From the NCBI GenBank assembly GCA_001600095.1, contig BCIX01000003.1, forward strand, positions 1,240,001 to 1,304,000: DNA of 64,000 nt, written 5' to 3'. Below the pieces are notes generated by a model, which saw only the letters and a list, made by a program, of their open reading frames with translations, was not told the origin of the DNA and searched no databases. Made by a program: the position numbers and the translations under genes. Positions 1 through 11,100 of this stretch are shown here, in pieces. Positions within the stretch are counted from its first letter, which is position 1, and each line of letters begins with the position of its first letter. Source of the DNA: Bullera alba. Lineage: Eukaryota > Basidiomycota > Tremellomycetes > Tremellales > Bulleraceae.

Positions 1-29
1 ACTATACCATCATACAACTCATTCAGGCT

Positions 30-1480
30 TTATAGCATAGTCCCTCCTGCCGCTCGGTATCTGTCCACTCCCGCCTTGAGCTGCTCCAGGCAAAGGAAGC
101 TATTTCGACGCATCAGCAAGCTGTCGTCTATGGAGGATCGTCCTCAGCAGTAGGCAGACTTACATGAGGATTGTGGTCGGCTGTAATCTCGTCCAGGCGG
201 GTACCCATCCCTTAAACATGAACATTGGACCTTCGTTCGCAAGTCTGATCTATTTTCAGCAACTGTAACCAGACTATCTAGTATTCTAGGCAACTCACGA
301 TGTCCTGATCACACTCAATGTACTGGTGCTTCCGGGTCCATGAGCGTTCATTATACGAGACTTGAGCACGTCGGCGGGTGAGCAGACCGCTGCGAGCTCG
401 TTAGCGAGCGCCTCAAGTTCCTGACATTGGGATTGGTACTAAGACTGAACTTACTCGTAGCAACGGTACCCTATTGGTATCCAGTCAGCGAGCTGCCTCG
501 CGAATGGAAATTTGACCACTCACAGCACCGAGAGAAGCTATGAAATGACATGCTGGGCCATCCGCCACCCATTGGTGACTGATGAGCTCCTGCTTGAACC
601 AGTCATAGCTGAGATTGTGAGTCAGCGGCAGATACTGGAAGTCCCTTTAGCTTACCTGGCCAGCTGGGACATGTTCATGAGGATTGACCTCATGCCATTC
701 GGCACGACCCCTCGTCCCCAGGATCTGAAGCCCTCCTCCTTGGTCATTCGGTAGAGACCTTGTATCGAGTTTCGGTAATTGTAGCGTTCTGGGACTCAGT
801 TCAGCAACGGCAAGGCTCGGCGAGTGACTGGCTCACTCTCGATGGGCTTGGCCTTGTCTGCTTGCATCCTGACCATCATGAGTTCTGCCGGATTGCCCAG
901 TACGCCAGCTACTCCGCCGGCTATCGATCCCGCTAGAGCCATCTTCCATGCCGGTGGTGGGCCGGGACCTAGAGTGTGTTGGTGCGTATTCCCGAGGTTT
1001 AGCATGTCACGATCTGACTCACCTGGGTGGACAAACTTCTTTGCTTCATCATAAACAGCGAATCGCATCATGGAGTATGTCATTTGTCGGAGAAGCGTGC
1101 CGGTCAGACCGTCATACAGCCCTCGTACACCTAATTCCGATATTAGCCTGACCCCACATGGGCTGATGGGAGGAGTACTTACCATTCGCGGCGACGGTCT
1201 TCTTGATCGAGTTCAACATGCCCTTGTCTCCCGAGGTCTGCAGTCGGACTTTGGTTAGATCCAGCGGGTGGGTGCATGATCCAGCAATCGCCGCGGCTAA
1301 ACCTATAGGACTTGTATATCAGTGTCATAGTGTGGGAACGCAGAGTAAAGAACGTGGGATGCTAGGAATACGATACTCACCACCCAGCCAGAACGGGTAC
1401 GGCTTCTTTGCTGTCGAGACGCTGTTGACGTCCGCCTTCAGGTCCTTGGATAGAGGTGACTTTGGTAGAGGGGCAGACAT
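30..1480 (-). CDS. DIC1: Mitochondrial dicarboxylate carrier (DIC1-like)
   Basis: Inner-membrane mitochondrial carrier of about 311 residues, predicted to exchange dicarboxylates (malate/succinate) for phosphate. Ten exons: 1381-1480, 1183-1302, 1023-1130, 837-968, 656-788, 524-608, 455-470, 299-389, 164-244, 30-99; the exon sum is 936 nt and all phases agree. Three carrier repeats are visible, each with a signature of the PxDxxKxR type: THPLDLTKVRLQ near residue 50, GNPAELMMVRMQ near 145 and CSPADVLKSRIM near 235. The second has the Ala-Glu variant of the usual Pro-Asp pair, as in yeast Dic1-type carriers. The start is the ATG before SAPLPKSPL; no better upstream ATG exists in frame. Exon 7 is only 16 nt. 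Dicarboxylate specificity is inferred from overall resemblance (for instance RQMTYSMMRFAVYDEAK); an oxoglutarate-type carrier is the alternative. Confidence 0.85.
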
Positions 1481-1988
1481 GATGGGTGAGGGGGACTTGA
1501 TGGTGCTGTCCTCGGGGTCCGAATAGACTGAGACGGGACGCTCGAGTCCTCGGACTCTTCGTTCTTGCGAGACTGGGCCCACAGCCAACGAGCGACAGTC
1601 AATGAGTGTCGATAAGAAGGTTGGACCGGCAGCATATGCATCAATATAGAGCAGCTACGCACTAACAACCCGTGCCCCATTGGTCACGAGGACAGAGGAC
1701 AGCCTACCGCACACCCCACGCAACAGGTGGAGGTTGGATTGCCCGGCCCGTCTAATTACCGGGGGCGTATCGGGGTCCCCTACAAAGCCGTATCCTCGAC
1801 CTCAGTGCACTTCAAGTGCACTTGTAGCATCAGGTCACAGTACATCCCTGCATATCGACATCTCATTATAGTGGATCGACACTTCGACCCTTTTTGCCCT
1901 TGTATCTAAAGTACCCTACACCAAGCAGGGCACTGGTCTATTATATCCCCAAATTCATTCCAGTCATGACTTCTCACGTTCTATTCTC
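1481..1988. other. Intergenic region holding a perfect inverted repeat
   Basis: About 500 bases between the start of the carrier gene and the stop of the zincophore-like gene. It should contain the carrier promoter and the 3' end of the neighbour. No convincing gene was seen. The only conspicuous element is the inverted repeat at 1804-1822. Confidence 0.6.
1804..1822. repeat. 9-bp perfect inverted repeat with 1-base centre
   Basis: AGTGCACTTCAAGTGCACT reads the same on both strands except for the central C. It lies about 325 bases upstream of the carrier ATG and 167 bases beyond the zincophore-like stop. The form is typical of a site for a dimeric transcription factor, but no factor can be named from the sequence alone. 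Confidence 0.5.
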
Positions 1989-3220
1989 CTAAACACAGTG
2001 CTCAACACCATCAGCGTGGGTGTGGCACTCTTTGGGGGCGGATCCAGCGGTGGTGGCTGGAGGAGCAGCGGCGGCAGCAGAGGTCGCAGTGGCGGCAGTC
2101 GAAGCTGGAGCGGCGGCGGATGAGGCAGCTGGAGCGGCAGCGGACGAAGCGGCTGGGGCGGCGGCGCCGTGACCAGCGTCGTGGCTGACCTCCTGAGCCT
2201 CGGTGCCGTGTGGGTTGGTGGGTCCGACACAAGCTTCACCGCCCTGAGCGACTTCCTGGCCGTAGACGTCTAAGACATGTCAGCTATAATCCTCACCAGG
2301 GTGGACGTGACTCACGGGCAGCAAAGTATTGAAGAGCGTCAGAGTCGATGGCGGCGTAGGAAGAGTTGTGGTGGGCGAGCTCGAGAGCGGTCTCGTAGTC
2401 GTCAGAGCTGGTACGCGGGTCAGCCGAGTCATCCTGAAGGCAAAAACGAGTGTACTCACAAGTGGCCAACAGCGCCGCCGCTGATCTGTGGGACGTGGAG
2501 CAGTCGGTGGCTATAGGTAGAGTTAGAGCTGTCACATTCGAATCGTTGTCCTCACTCACATCAAGTCGATGGACCAGTACTGCGCTCGAGTGCCGGTGGG
2601 CAGGTAGAAGCCCTCCATGCAGAACTCGGGGTTGAACTTTCGGTCCGTGTAGGAGAGAGGGCAGATGACCTATACGAGGGGCTTAGTCCTGCATTTGTAA
2701 TGAAGAACTGAACACTCACGGTCTCGCTGGTACCGTTCTCACCTCTCCAGTGACCTCTCCATCCAGCGTTGGCACAGTTCTATCGTACACCGCATTTAGC
2801 TGAGTCACGATTACGTTTGATGAGTACTTACGCCGTCAATGTTGTCACATCGGAACAGAACACCGTCCTTGTTGCCGGTGAGGATCGACTCCCAGACACC
2901 GAGAACCTTGACATAGGCGTCGTGCGCGTTTCCAAAGTACTGGAGGAAAACGGGATCCGCTGGACCGTTGTTGACGGTGTACTCCTTGGCGATGGTTGCG
3001 ACTTCGTAGGTGTCGCTGATAAGGGTCAGCAACTGCACCAACCTGTCAACAATGTCACTCACGCCAAAGCTTGCTGGAGCATTCGTCTCTCGGTCGAGTT
3101 GCAAGACTCGTGGATCGTCACGTCGTGGACTGGCGCGGCGATCTCCCTCTTGAAGAAAGAGACTGGGGAAGCGATGGCGGAGCCGGCGAGCAGCGCAATG
3201 AGGGTAGCGGAGGAGAGCAT
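1989..3220 (-). CDS. Secreted HRxxH zincin-like protein, Asp f 2 / Pra1 family (zincophore candidate)
   Basis: Predicted 311-residue secreted protein in seven exons: 3063-3220, 2832-3015, 2720-2779, 2560-2669, 2460-2510, 2316-2407, 1989-2269 (936 nt, phases consistent). It begins with a signal peptide (MLSSATLIALLAGSAIA) followed by a KR site, then a zincin-like domain containing HRLLH at residues 172-176. An Ala/Pro/Ser-rich spacer follows, and the last residues carry the Cys-His cluster KECHTHADGVEHCV. In Candida Pra1 and Aspergillus Asp f 2 this architecture (HRxxH domain plus C-terminal CHTHxxGxxHC tail) captures extracellular zinc. The HRxxH motif lacks the Glu of active HExxH peptidases, so binding rather than proteolysis is likely. 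The gene is divergent from a ZIP zinc transporter, which strongly supports a zinc role. Splice sites were placed by hand. Confidence 0.85.
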
Positions 3221-4070
3221 TTTGAGTAGCTTGTAGGGTTTGATTTGGCTGGACCTGAAGCTGAGCTGGAAGCCGTAGCGTGAAGACTTGTCAAGAGGAT
3301 AGTGATCTTCAAGCAGCTCTCGGAGGTCAGCCTATATATCCATTTCATCTACGACTCCACTTGATTCGGGTCAGCGAAATCTTCATCTAGAGACCGCATG
3401 CCAAGAAGTCCTCTGTGTGAGCACCCGATACCAGATCAGTGGACGAAGCACAGAACAGGATGAGCTGCAAGCCGTCAAGCGACCCGGGAATATCCCGTCG
3501 TCCCCCATCGGAGCGGGCAAAATGGCGCAAGACGCCGACCTGGAATTGTAATGTTCGACCAGCGCGCATGGTCGAAAGTCAGTCAGTCACTCAGCGCCTC
3601 CAACACTAGATCTTTGACCGCAAGGTACTCACAATACCTCGATTCTGGTTGGGAGACGGAAACGAAGTGGATCAGGAGGACCGATCTATCAGTGTGCCGA
3701 AATGCCAAGAGCTTCGGATGACTTTTGGGTACTCGGACTCGGGTGGGATTTTCGATCAATTCCTTCTCCATCTCCTCCAGTCCACTTCAGCCAACTGAAG
3801 GTGCATGGTTCGACATGTGGTCTACTCGCAACTGGTGCGAGCTTGACGCTGCACGATCATGCCAAGCCAATGGTGACAGGGACGCAGAAGGAACCTCTAC
3901 GGACTATCCCAAGATTCGAGTACCTCACAAGTCCGAAAGCTGATCTGCTCGTAAAGATTTTTCATGAACTCACTCAAGTCTGAGACGAATAAGAACAGTT
4001 TGAGGAGGCTGATAGCGATCAACTTATCAGAACGTCAGACCAATCGACACTCAAACCATAGGCGGTTACG
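3221..4070. promoter_or_regulatory. Shared divergent promoter region of the zincophore-like and ZIP genes
   Basis: An 850-base interval separates the two divergent start codons, so both promoters must lie here. A CAAGGT hexamer at 3621-3626, preceded by ACCG, resembles the core described for fungal zinc-responsive factors (Zap1/ZafA family sites contain an AAGGT half). TGAAGGT at 3796-3802 is another weak half-site. No full palindromic zinc-responsive element was found, so regulation by zinc is an inference from the gene pair. No coding region was recognised between the genes. Confidence 0.45.
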
Positions 4071-6215
4071 ATGAAGAACGCCCAACTGCTCGCTTTCGCG
4101 CTCGGAGCGATCCCCGCCCTCGCCCAATTCGGTCCAGCTGCCAGCTCGGCCTCGTCTCTCGGTCCGGCACCCACAGAGTCGATAGGATGTAGAGTTGGTG
4201 AGTAGCACGAACTCTCCTTGTCTAGCCTAGGCTCACTCTTTCAGTGAACGGCGCGTGGACATGTGCTGGCCCTAGAGCAACAGCAGCCAGTTCGGCCGCT
4301 GTGTCTACATCTGCCCTCCCAGCGACATCGGAAACTCCATCGCCAACTGTGGCCGGAGCATCAGCATCTTCCGACTCGATTCCACCTCCTCCGACTGAGA
4401 GCGTCGGTTGCGTCCTTCACATCGACCACTACCACTGCGAAGGCGCAGCCGACGGTCACGACCACGAGAGCACCGGAACCCCAACATCGGACGAGCCAAC
4501 GGTCCCTTCACCTACAGAGAGCGCCAACTGCATGTGGCGTGAGTCAAGGCTTTCGAGACTCGTTTGAGTATGACTGACGTCGACCAGATGAGACTCACTG
4601 GGACTGCTTTGACACTGCTGCTCAGCTGCAAGAGGCTCAGGGCGCAGATGACACTGGGGAATGTATCATCCACGGTGAGTGACGCTGTTAAGAATGCCTT
4701 TGGCGGCTTGCTGACCAGTTGCTCAGTTGGCCATACGTAGGTCGAGAGTTCCATCAACCACGATTGTACTGACAATGAACAGCCACGGTGACTGCTCAGC
4801 CGAACAGCTAGCTTGTGGCGCCATCCTGGTCGAAGACTACAACATGCCTCTCCACATTGGAGCAGTCTTCATCATCCTCGTCACCTCTGGTCTCGGAGTC
4901 ATGCTGCCCCTGATCTCGGGCTGGTTCCGAAAGCCAGTCTCAGCATCGACCACCAACCTCAACGCCTCCGACAGTGACAGTGATCTCGCCCGGGACACTC
5001 ATGCTGGATTTGCCTCCAGCGCTGCGTTTGGCAAGGGTGCCGGTGTCTGGGGTAACGTATTCTTCGTTGCTAGACATTTCGGAACGGTGAGCTGGTCTGC
5101 AGGGTGTAAGCGCTGATCTGTCATAGGGTATCATCTTGTCTACGGCCTTCATTGTGAGTCGAATCCTGCTAGGCTGGGTTCCTTCTGACCCCTATGTAGC
5201 ACCTTCTCTTCCACGGCTTCGTCATGTTCCAAAACGAGTGCATCGGTGAACTCGCCTTCGAATCGACAGCAGCAGCTATCGCCCTCGCAGCCGCCTTTGT
5301 CACTTTCCTCTTCGACTTGATCGGCTCTCGAGTAGCTCACAGGCACATGCTCCCAAGTGACCATCACACCACTGCGAGCGATAGCCCGAGCGTCAACCAG
5401 GAGAAGAACGCCAGACTTGCTGCCATCCCCCATGATGACGACGCTCATGCTCATAACGTCGACGCTGCATTCATGGCCGAGCAGAATTGGCAGGTTCTCT
5501 TGCTCGAAGCGGGAATCATCTTCCACTCGTGAGTCAGCCGTAGTCCTATATCAATGTCGAGCTGACGCATCGTTCCTTAGCATCATGATTGGTGTGACAC
5601 TCGGTGCTGGGTCTGGTGACGGCTGGACAACACTCCTCATCGTCATCATCTTCCATCAGATCTTCGAGGGCATGGCGTGAGTATACAAATGCCTCTGTTT
5701 GATAAGATAAGCTGATGACGACGCAGACTCGGTGCGAGAATCGCTCTTCTCGGATGGTTGTCAAAGACCAGGGCATTCGTCATGGGTCTCGCTTTCATGG
5801 TGAGTGACGAGTCATACCAACAGGATCCGTGCTGACACGTACGCCATCTAGCTTATCACGCCCATGTGAGCTCGGCTGACAATTACTGCTTGGGGTGATG
5901 CTGATGTCATGTTTCCAGTGGCGTCGGAATCGGTATCGGAGTCAGGCAATCTTTCTCGCAGAACGGTAAAGCCTCCTTGCTCTCCGTCGGCATCCTGAAC
6001 TCTATATCTGCTGGAATCCTGGTGAGTGATCCACGTTCCGGTCGAGTTCGGCTCCCCCCACTGACGTAGTGCAGCTTTACACCGCGTTCAAGCTGCTCAG
6101 TGCGGACTTTACCGAGGGACCACTCCGAGACGCCAAACCGTTGAAAGTCATCGTCGCCCTTGTGGCGCTCACGATCGGCATGATCGCTATGAGTGTGTTG
6201 GGCAAGTGGGCCTAA
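4071..6215 (+). CDS. ZIP-family plasma-membrane zinc transporter with Cys/His-repeat ectodomain (ZRT1-like)
   Basis: Predicted 534-residue zinc importer in twelve exons: 4071-4197, 4245-4538, 4588-4674, 4727-4736, 4783-5086, 5127-5153, 5200-5528, 5581-5676, 5727-5799, 5852-5865, 5919-6021, 6075-6215 (1605 nt). It has a signal peptide, then a roughly 170-residue extracellular region with four Cys-rich units: CRVVNGAWTC, CVLHIDHYHC, CMWHETHWDC and CIIHVGHTHGDC. Eight membrane segments follow. The variable loop is His/Asp-rich (HDDDAHAH). The ZIP metal-path residues are present in HLLFHGF, EAGIIFHSIMIG and HQIFEGMALG. Exons 4 and 10 are 10 and 14 nt; the 10-nt exon is needed to complete the fourth Cys/His unit, which supports it. 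The gene is divergent from a Pra1-type secreted protein, a pairing known for ZRT1/PRA1 in other fungi. Confidence 0.92.
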
Positions 6216-8121
6216 GGGATTGGGACCGGGATATGATTAGACGGAGATAGAATGGACTAGCAGCGTGTCTTAGATCGTATAATGGAGAAGCCGGGAATGA
6301 TCGATCGACTATGCAGCTCTAACGGCCGCGAAGATGCCGATGGCCACAAACACCTACCGCAGAACGATCGACACGAGCTGCAATCACTGGAATCCTCTCG
6401 CTCTGCGCAAGTGCGGTGATAGTCGCGCTACTGCAAGCAGACGCTAAGCGGTCTCACGTTGTCATTAGTCTCGAGCCAGAAGACAGCTGCCGATTACCGG
6501 TCATCTGACACCGACTAATTGCTCACTGGAATCAACTTTCGAGCCACGAGCCACCACTAGGCTCTTGCTAGCTGAATGACGCTCAGATTGTGAGTAAAGC
6601 AGCCGGGTCAAGTGGTCAGCAGTGAGCTCAGAGCCTAAACGTTATTCAGCGCATCGCAGCACAACAATACAGATCTGACATCACTTTAAGCTCGGGACCA
6701 GGAACCCTGTAGTCCTCGATGCACCCACCCCGGGCCCTTGAGAGTGGGGGCTGCTGATGGACAACCAAAGGGCGCTTTGGAGCCACCAGCGAGCACCGGT
6801 ATACCCAGGAGCAACCTTGTTCAACAGGATGTCTCGAACTGCTGTCTTGAACAATAACAAAAGATTTTGACCAAGGTATTGTTGTCGCTCGGGAGCTATT
6901 CCCGATGGTGATGATTCATCTCTCGGAGTCTCTCCTAGTCTCTCGGTACGCCCTGGTACGCCCAATTTCCGCCCATGGACCGCCTCCACTAATGAGTTAC
7001 TGAGTGACGATCGCTCGGGATGGTACGAGTGGCTTCCGCCACCGGCTCAAGCCATCGCAAGCCTCTTCCGGAGATCCTACATCGAAAGACGCTTCGTCTA
7101 GGCTTCTAGCTCTGCCCGGTCTCTGCTCGCTGCCCCCAATAGCTGACATGGCGGTATATCGGGCCATCGAGTCGCGGAATAGCTATCGACGATCGCGGCG
7201 CCGTATCGGCACAGCCACCAATACGAGACGATACGAGCAAATCCATCGACCCAGAGCTACGCCGAGAGATCCAGAGACGAGAAGCTCACGACCAGTCTCA
7301 GATGCTTAATGGAAGACGTCACTCGGCATGCAGCCACGGCTCGCAGTCCTGAGCATAAAACGCCCGGATGCGGCTGATTTTGGCGAAACCATGTCCTGCT
7401 GATCTGCTGAGCCAGCTGCTCTGCTCAGCTGAGGGGACGAGAGTACGACGCGTAACACGCGAGGCATGTGAGAAACACCACCTGAGCTGCCCGGCCTTCC
7501 ATCTGATCTGTGCGCAGGGGAGAAGCGCCACCTGGAAGGATTCGCCACCGAGAACATTGGCAGGCCCGGGCCGTTCGCGTAACGCCGAAAGCCACCGGAT
7601 GCGGCAAGTCGCGCCCAAACAAGCCAAAACTTTGCCGTGGTTGAAATCTTCCATCAGTAGGTTTGTTTGGTTCTGCTCAACATTGTCTGCGCCTGACCCT
7701 GCTTGACCCTGTCCACCTCTGCTGCCAGCAGCGAGCATATGACTGGACAGCTCAGGGCAATCAGCTGCTTAAGTTCGTAATGTGCCTTGAACTAACGCCT
7801 CCAACTCAGGTCCATTCCAGAAGCTAATCTTGATCTTTCAACGACCCCGATCGTTTTCCAGGCCATCATCGTCTTGGACACTCGCCGACGCCACTCACGT
7901 TGGAGGCGAGCGGCATGTACATATACCAGCACTGTCTGGAGAATTCTAGAGCTGACAAGTCTTTCTACTGACACTGTATCACCAAAAGAACTTGACGCTC
8001 GCTCGACCGTCCACACTACACTCCTTGTTTGTCGGCCAGACAAGACTCTCTGAGAGAGCTCTAGGCCAAGTCACGACCATCCCTTCCACATAGATCTGTC
8101 CCTACTGTAGCCATTAGTATT
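6216..8121. other. Gene-free intergenic region
   Basis: About 1.9 kb between the ZIP gene and the wall-protein gene. Open frames here (for example 6681-6989 minus, 7004-7309 plus, 7319-7738 minus) match no family I recognise, and no flanking splice sites extend them. Period-10 tandem repeats occur at 6921-6950 (three TCTCxxAGTC-like units) and 6945-6964 (GGTACGCCCW twice). The last few hundred bases should be the promoter of the downstream gene. Confidence 0.5.
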
Positions 8122-8164
8122 GTGAGTACCAAAGCTCCCGATCCATTCGCTGACCCCTGCCCAG
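8122..8164 (+). other. Probable 5'UTR intron of the WSC gene
   Basis: A GTGAGTAC donor at 8122 and a CTGACCCCTGCCCAG acceptor ending at 8164 enclose 43 nt immediately upstream of the ATG at 8173. Size, branch-point sequence and spacing match the coding introns in this window. The ORF reading through it lacks an ATG, so the intron is most simply in the untranslated leader. Confidence 0.6.
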
Positions 8165-8172
8165 GTTTCATC

Positions 8173-11100
8173 ATGTTCAGTCTCGTCCTTCTCAACCTCT
8201 TCGCTTCGTTGTTTGCCCTCCACGCCTCCGCCGGCGGATACGTCGGATGGCACATGGACAAGACCTACACTCTTGTCAACGAGCGTATCGACCCGATCGT
8301 CAACCCAAACGCCATCAGTCAGCATCAGCACAAGGTGATTGGCAGTTCGCGGTTCGGCGCTTCGTACAGCTACGACGACTACAATGGCGCTTCCTGTACC
8401 TCGGTCGAGGTGCAGGCGGACAAGTCGGCGTACTGGATGCCTAGTGAGTACGAGCTTGAACCTTTGAATAACGCTGACCTCTTCAGATCTCTACTGGGTG
8501 GAGAACGGCAAATTCATCCCATTACCCTCCGGTATCCGATTCTACTACTTTTTGACAAAGAGTGGTCCCACCGATATCATCCACCCCTTCCCCAAAGGTC
8601 TTCGAATGCTGGTCGGTGACCCAATGCGAAAGACGCCCAATCCTCTCCTCATGGAGTTTGCCTGTGCCACCGACCCTACGACTGCCAACCCTGTCGGCAG
8701 GGAAGACTTCAACTTTGACATTGCCTGCCCGTACGGCTTGAAGACCCACGTCAAGTTTCCTCCCTGTTGGGACGGTGTCAACACTTGGAAACCAGACATG
8801 TCTCACATGGCATACCCACCCAACGGCAACGTTAGATTCGGCTCGTGCCCCCTGTCTCACCGAGTTCGAATTCCTCAGATGATGTTCGAGTTCTCCTACT
8901 ACCCCGAGCGATACGCCCCCGGTGTTCCCCTCGCCGGTCACCTTGCTTGGGCCAACGGAGACATGACCGGTCATGGTATCCATGGTGATTTCGTCAATGG
9001 TTGGGACACGGATGTTCTTGCTGCCGCCTTGAACTCTACCGACTGTGTTGGTGATGGTCCATCATCCTCATTCACCAACTGCCCCATCTTCGCCGCCGTC
9101 ACCGACAGAGAGAAGGCTTCCAACTGTAGACCCGAAAAGGGTTCGCTCAACGAGGGTGCCGACATCGATCTCGTTCCCGTCGACGCTCTTCCCGGTTGCA
9201 ACTTGCCATGGACCACTGGTCCCAAGCCGACTTGCCCTTCGACCTCGAACCCCCCTGTCGGCGGCCTCGCTGGTACTATGGGATCCACCCTCGCTGTTGC
9301 TTCCGAGGCCAAGCCGTTCAAGCTTCCTACCAAGCTCGGCTGGAACAATGTCGCCTGTCTCGGTACTCAGCAAGCCGTAACCGGTGGTATCGCCTACGCC
9401 GACTCTGCTCTTACGGTTGACAGTTGCCAAGCTTCGTGCTTCAAGCAAGGCTACAAGTTTTCCGCCGTCGGTCAATCCGGTTCCGTCTGGAACTGTGTCT
9501 GTGGTGATGCCCTCGACATGTCCAAGGCCACCATGCCAGGTGCTTGTACATACAAGTGTCCCGGTAACGCCACTCAGACCTGCGGTGCCAACTACATGTA
9601 CGACGTCTACTATGCCCCAGAAGGTACCACTATGGACCTCAAAGCGGTCGTCTCCCAAGCTGGTGGTGAAAAGATTGGGTGTTACTCTAGCAACACCAAC
9701 GACGGCCTCAGCTCTGTACAGACCTACAGCTACCAGTCCGCTTCGATGACCAATGGTGATTGCATCAACACCTGCACCCAGCGAAACGCCTCTTGGGCCA
9801 TGACCACCAGCGGCAGAGGTTGCTCGTGTGGTAACGACTTCAAGTACGGATCTGGTGCCATCATGCCCGACTCGTACTGCACAGTCCCATGCGCCGGTAA
9901 CTCCACCCAGATGTGCGGTGATCTGTACAGGTCGACTCTGTGGAACGTCACCTCTGCTCGAGCCAAGGTAGACGCCAACTGGCACGAGACCGGATGGCAG
10001 GGTTGTTACCAAGCGCCAGGTGCCGGTCAATACGCGCTCTCCGACAACTACTGGATCGTCAACACCATGACGCCAAAGCAGTGTATCGACGGTTGTGCCG
10101 AGATGGGTTACTCCCTCGCTGGCAACAAGCTCGGTAATGGTTGTTACTGTGGTAACCAGTTCAACGGTGTTCAACAACTCCCCGAGAAAGAGTGCTACTC
10201 GCCCTGCGCCGGTAACAAGACGACACACTGTGGTGGAGGTACCGTCGCGATCGACCTGTATGCTACTCAGGACTCTGATCGACTACCAGCCAATCTCGCG
10301 TCCAAAGGCGGTGCCCCTTACGTCGGTTGTTTCGCCGAGACCAGCAGCGCCTCGCCTCTCACCGAGTACACCTACAACTCGAACTCGATGACGACAGACA
10401 CCTGTGTCCAGGCTTGTGGTTCCCTCGGTTACAAGTACGGTGGTCTCAACTATCGAGCGACTTGCAACTGCGGCAACACCTTGACCCGAACTCTGCAGCA
10501 GCCACAACCTCTCAAGTGTGTCACGCCATGTGCTGGTAACTCGAGCGAGACTTGTGGTGGTGCCGGTTGGACCGCGGTTTACGACGCTTCCGGCTACCAA
10601 GAGGACGAGGACGAGCATGCCAATGGCTATGTCGGTTGTTACAACGACGCCACCAAGGGCATGACCGACTACTCTTTCAGCACCAACAGTATGACCATCG
10701 ACATTTGCCGAACTGGTTGTATGGAGCTCGACTACTCTTTGGCCGGTATCGTCGCTGGATCGACCTGTTACTGCGGCAACTCGTATCCCCGAACCGGTCG
10801 ACTCCTCCCCGACAACTCGTGCTCGTCGACGTGTCAAGGTGACAAGACACAGTCTTGCGGTGCCAACAACATCATCTCGCTCTTCAATACGACTGGTGCT
10901 GCAGCTGTGCCTCAGAAGCCAGAGGGTTGGGTCGCTTGTTGGAGCGATAGCACCACTCGAGCTCTCGCCTCTTACCAGTACACTGCAACGCCAATGTCTT
11001 CCTCCATCTGTCGACGAGCTTGCGCTCAGCAGGGATACTCGATAGCTGGTACCGAAGGTGGTAACCAGTGCTACTGCGGCGACTCGCTCGCTAGCGGCGG

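Noticed and set aside
9068..10228. 386-codon minus-strand open frame inside the WSC gene
   Set aside because: It is exactly antisense to conserved WSC domains, has no ATG-led domain structure, and reflects codon bias of the real gene.
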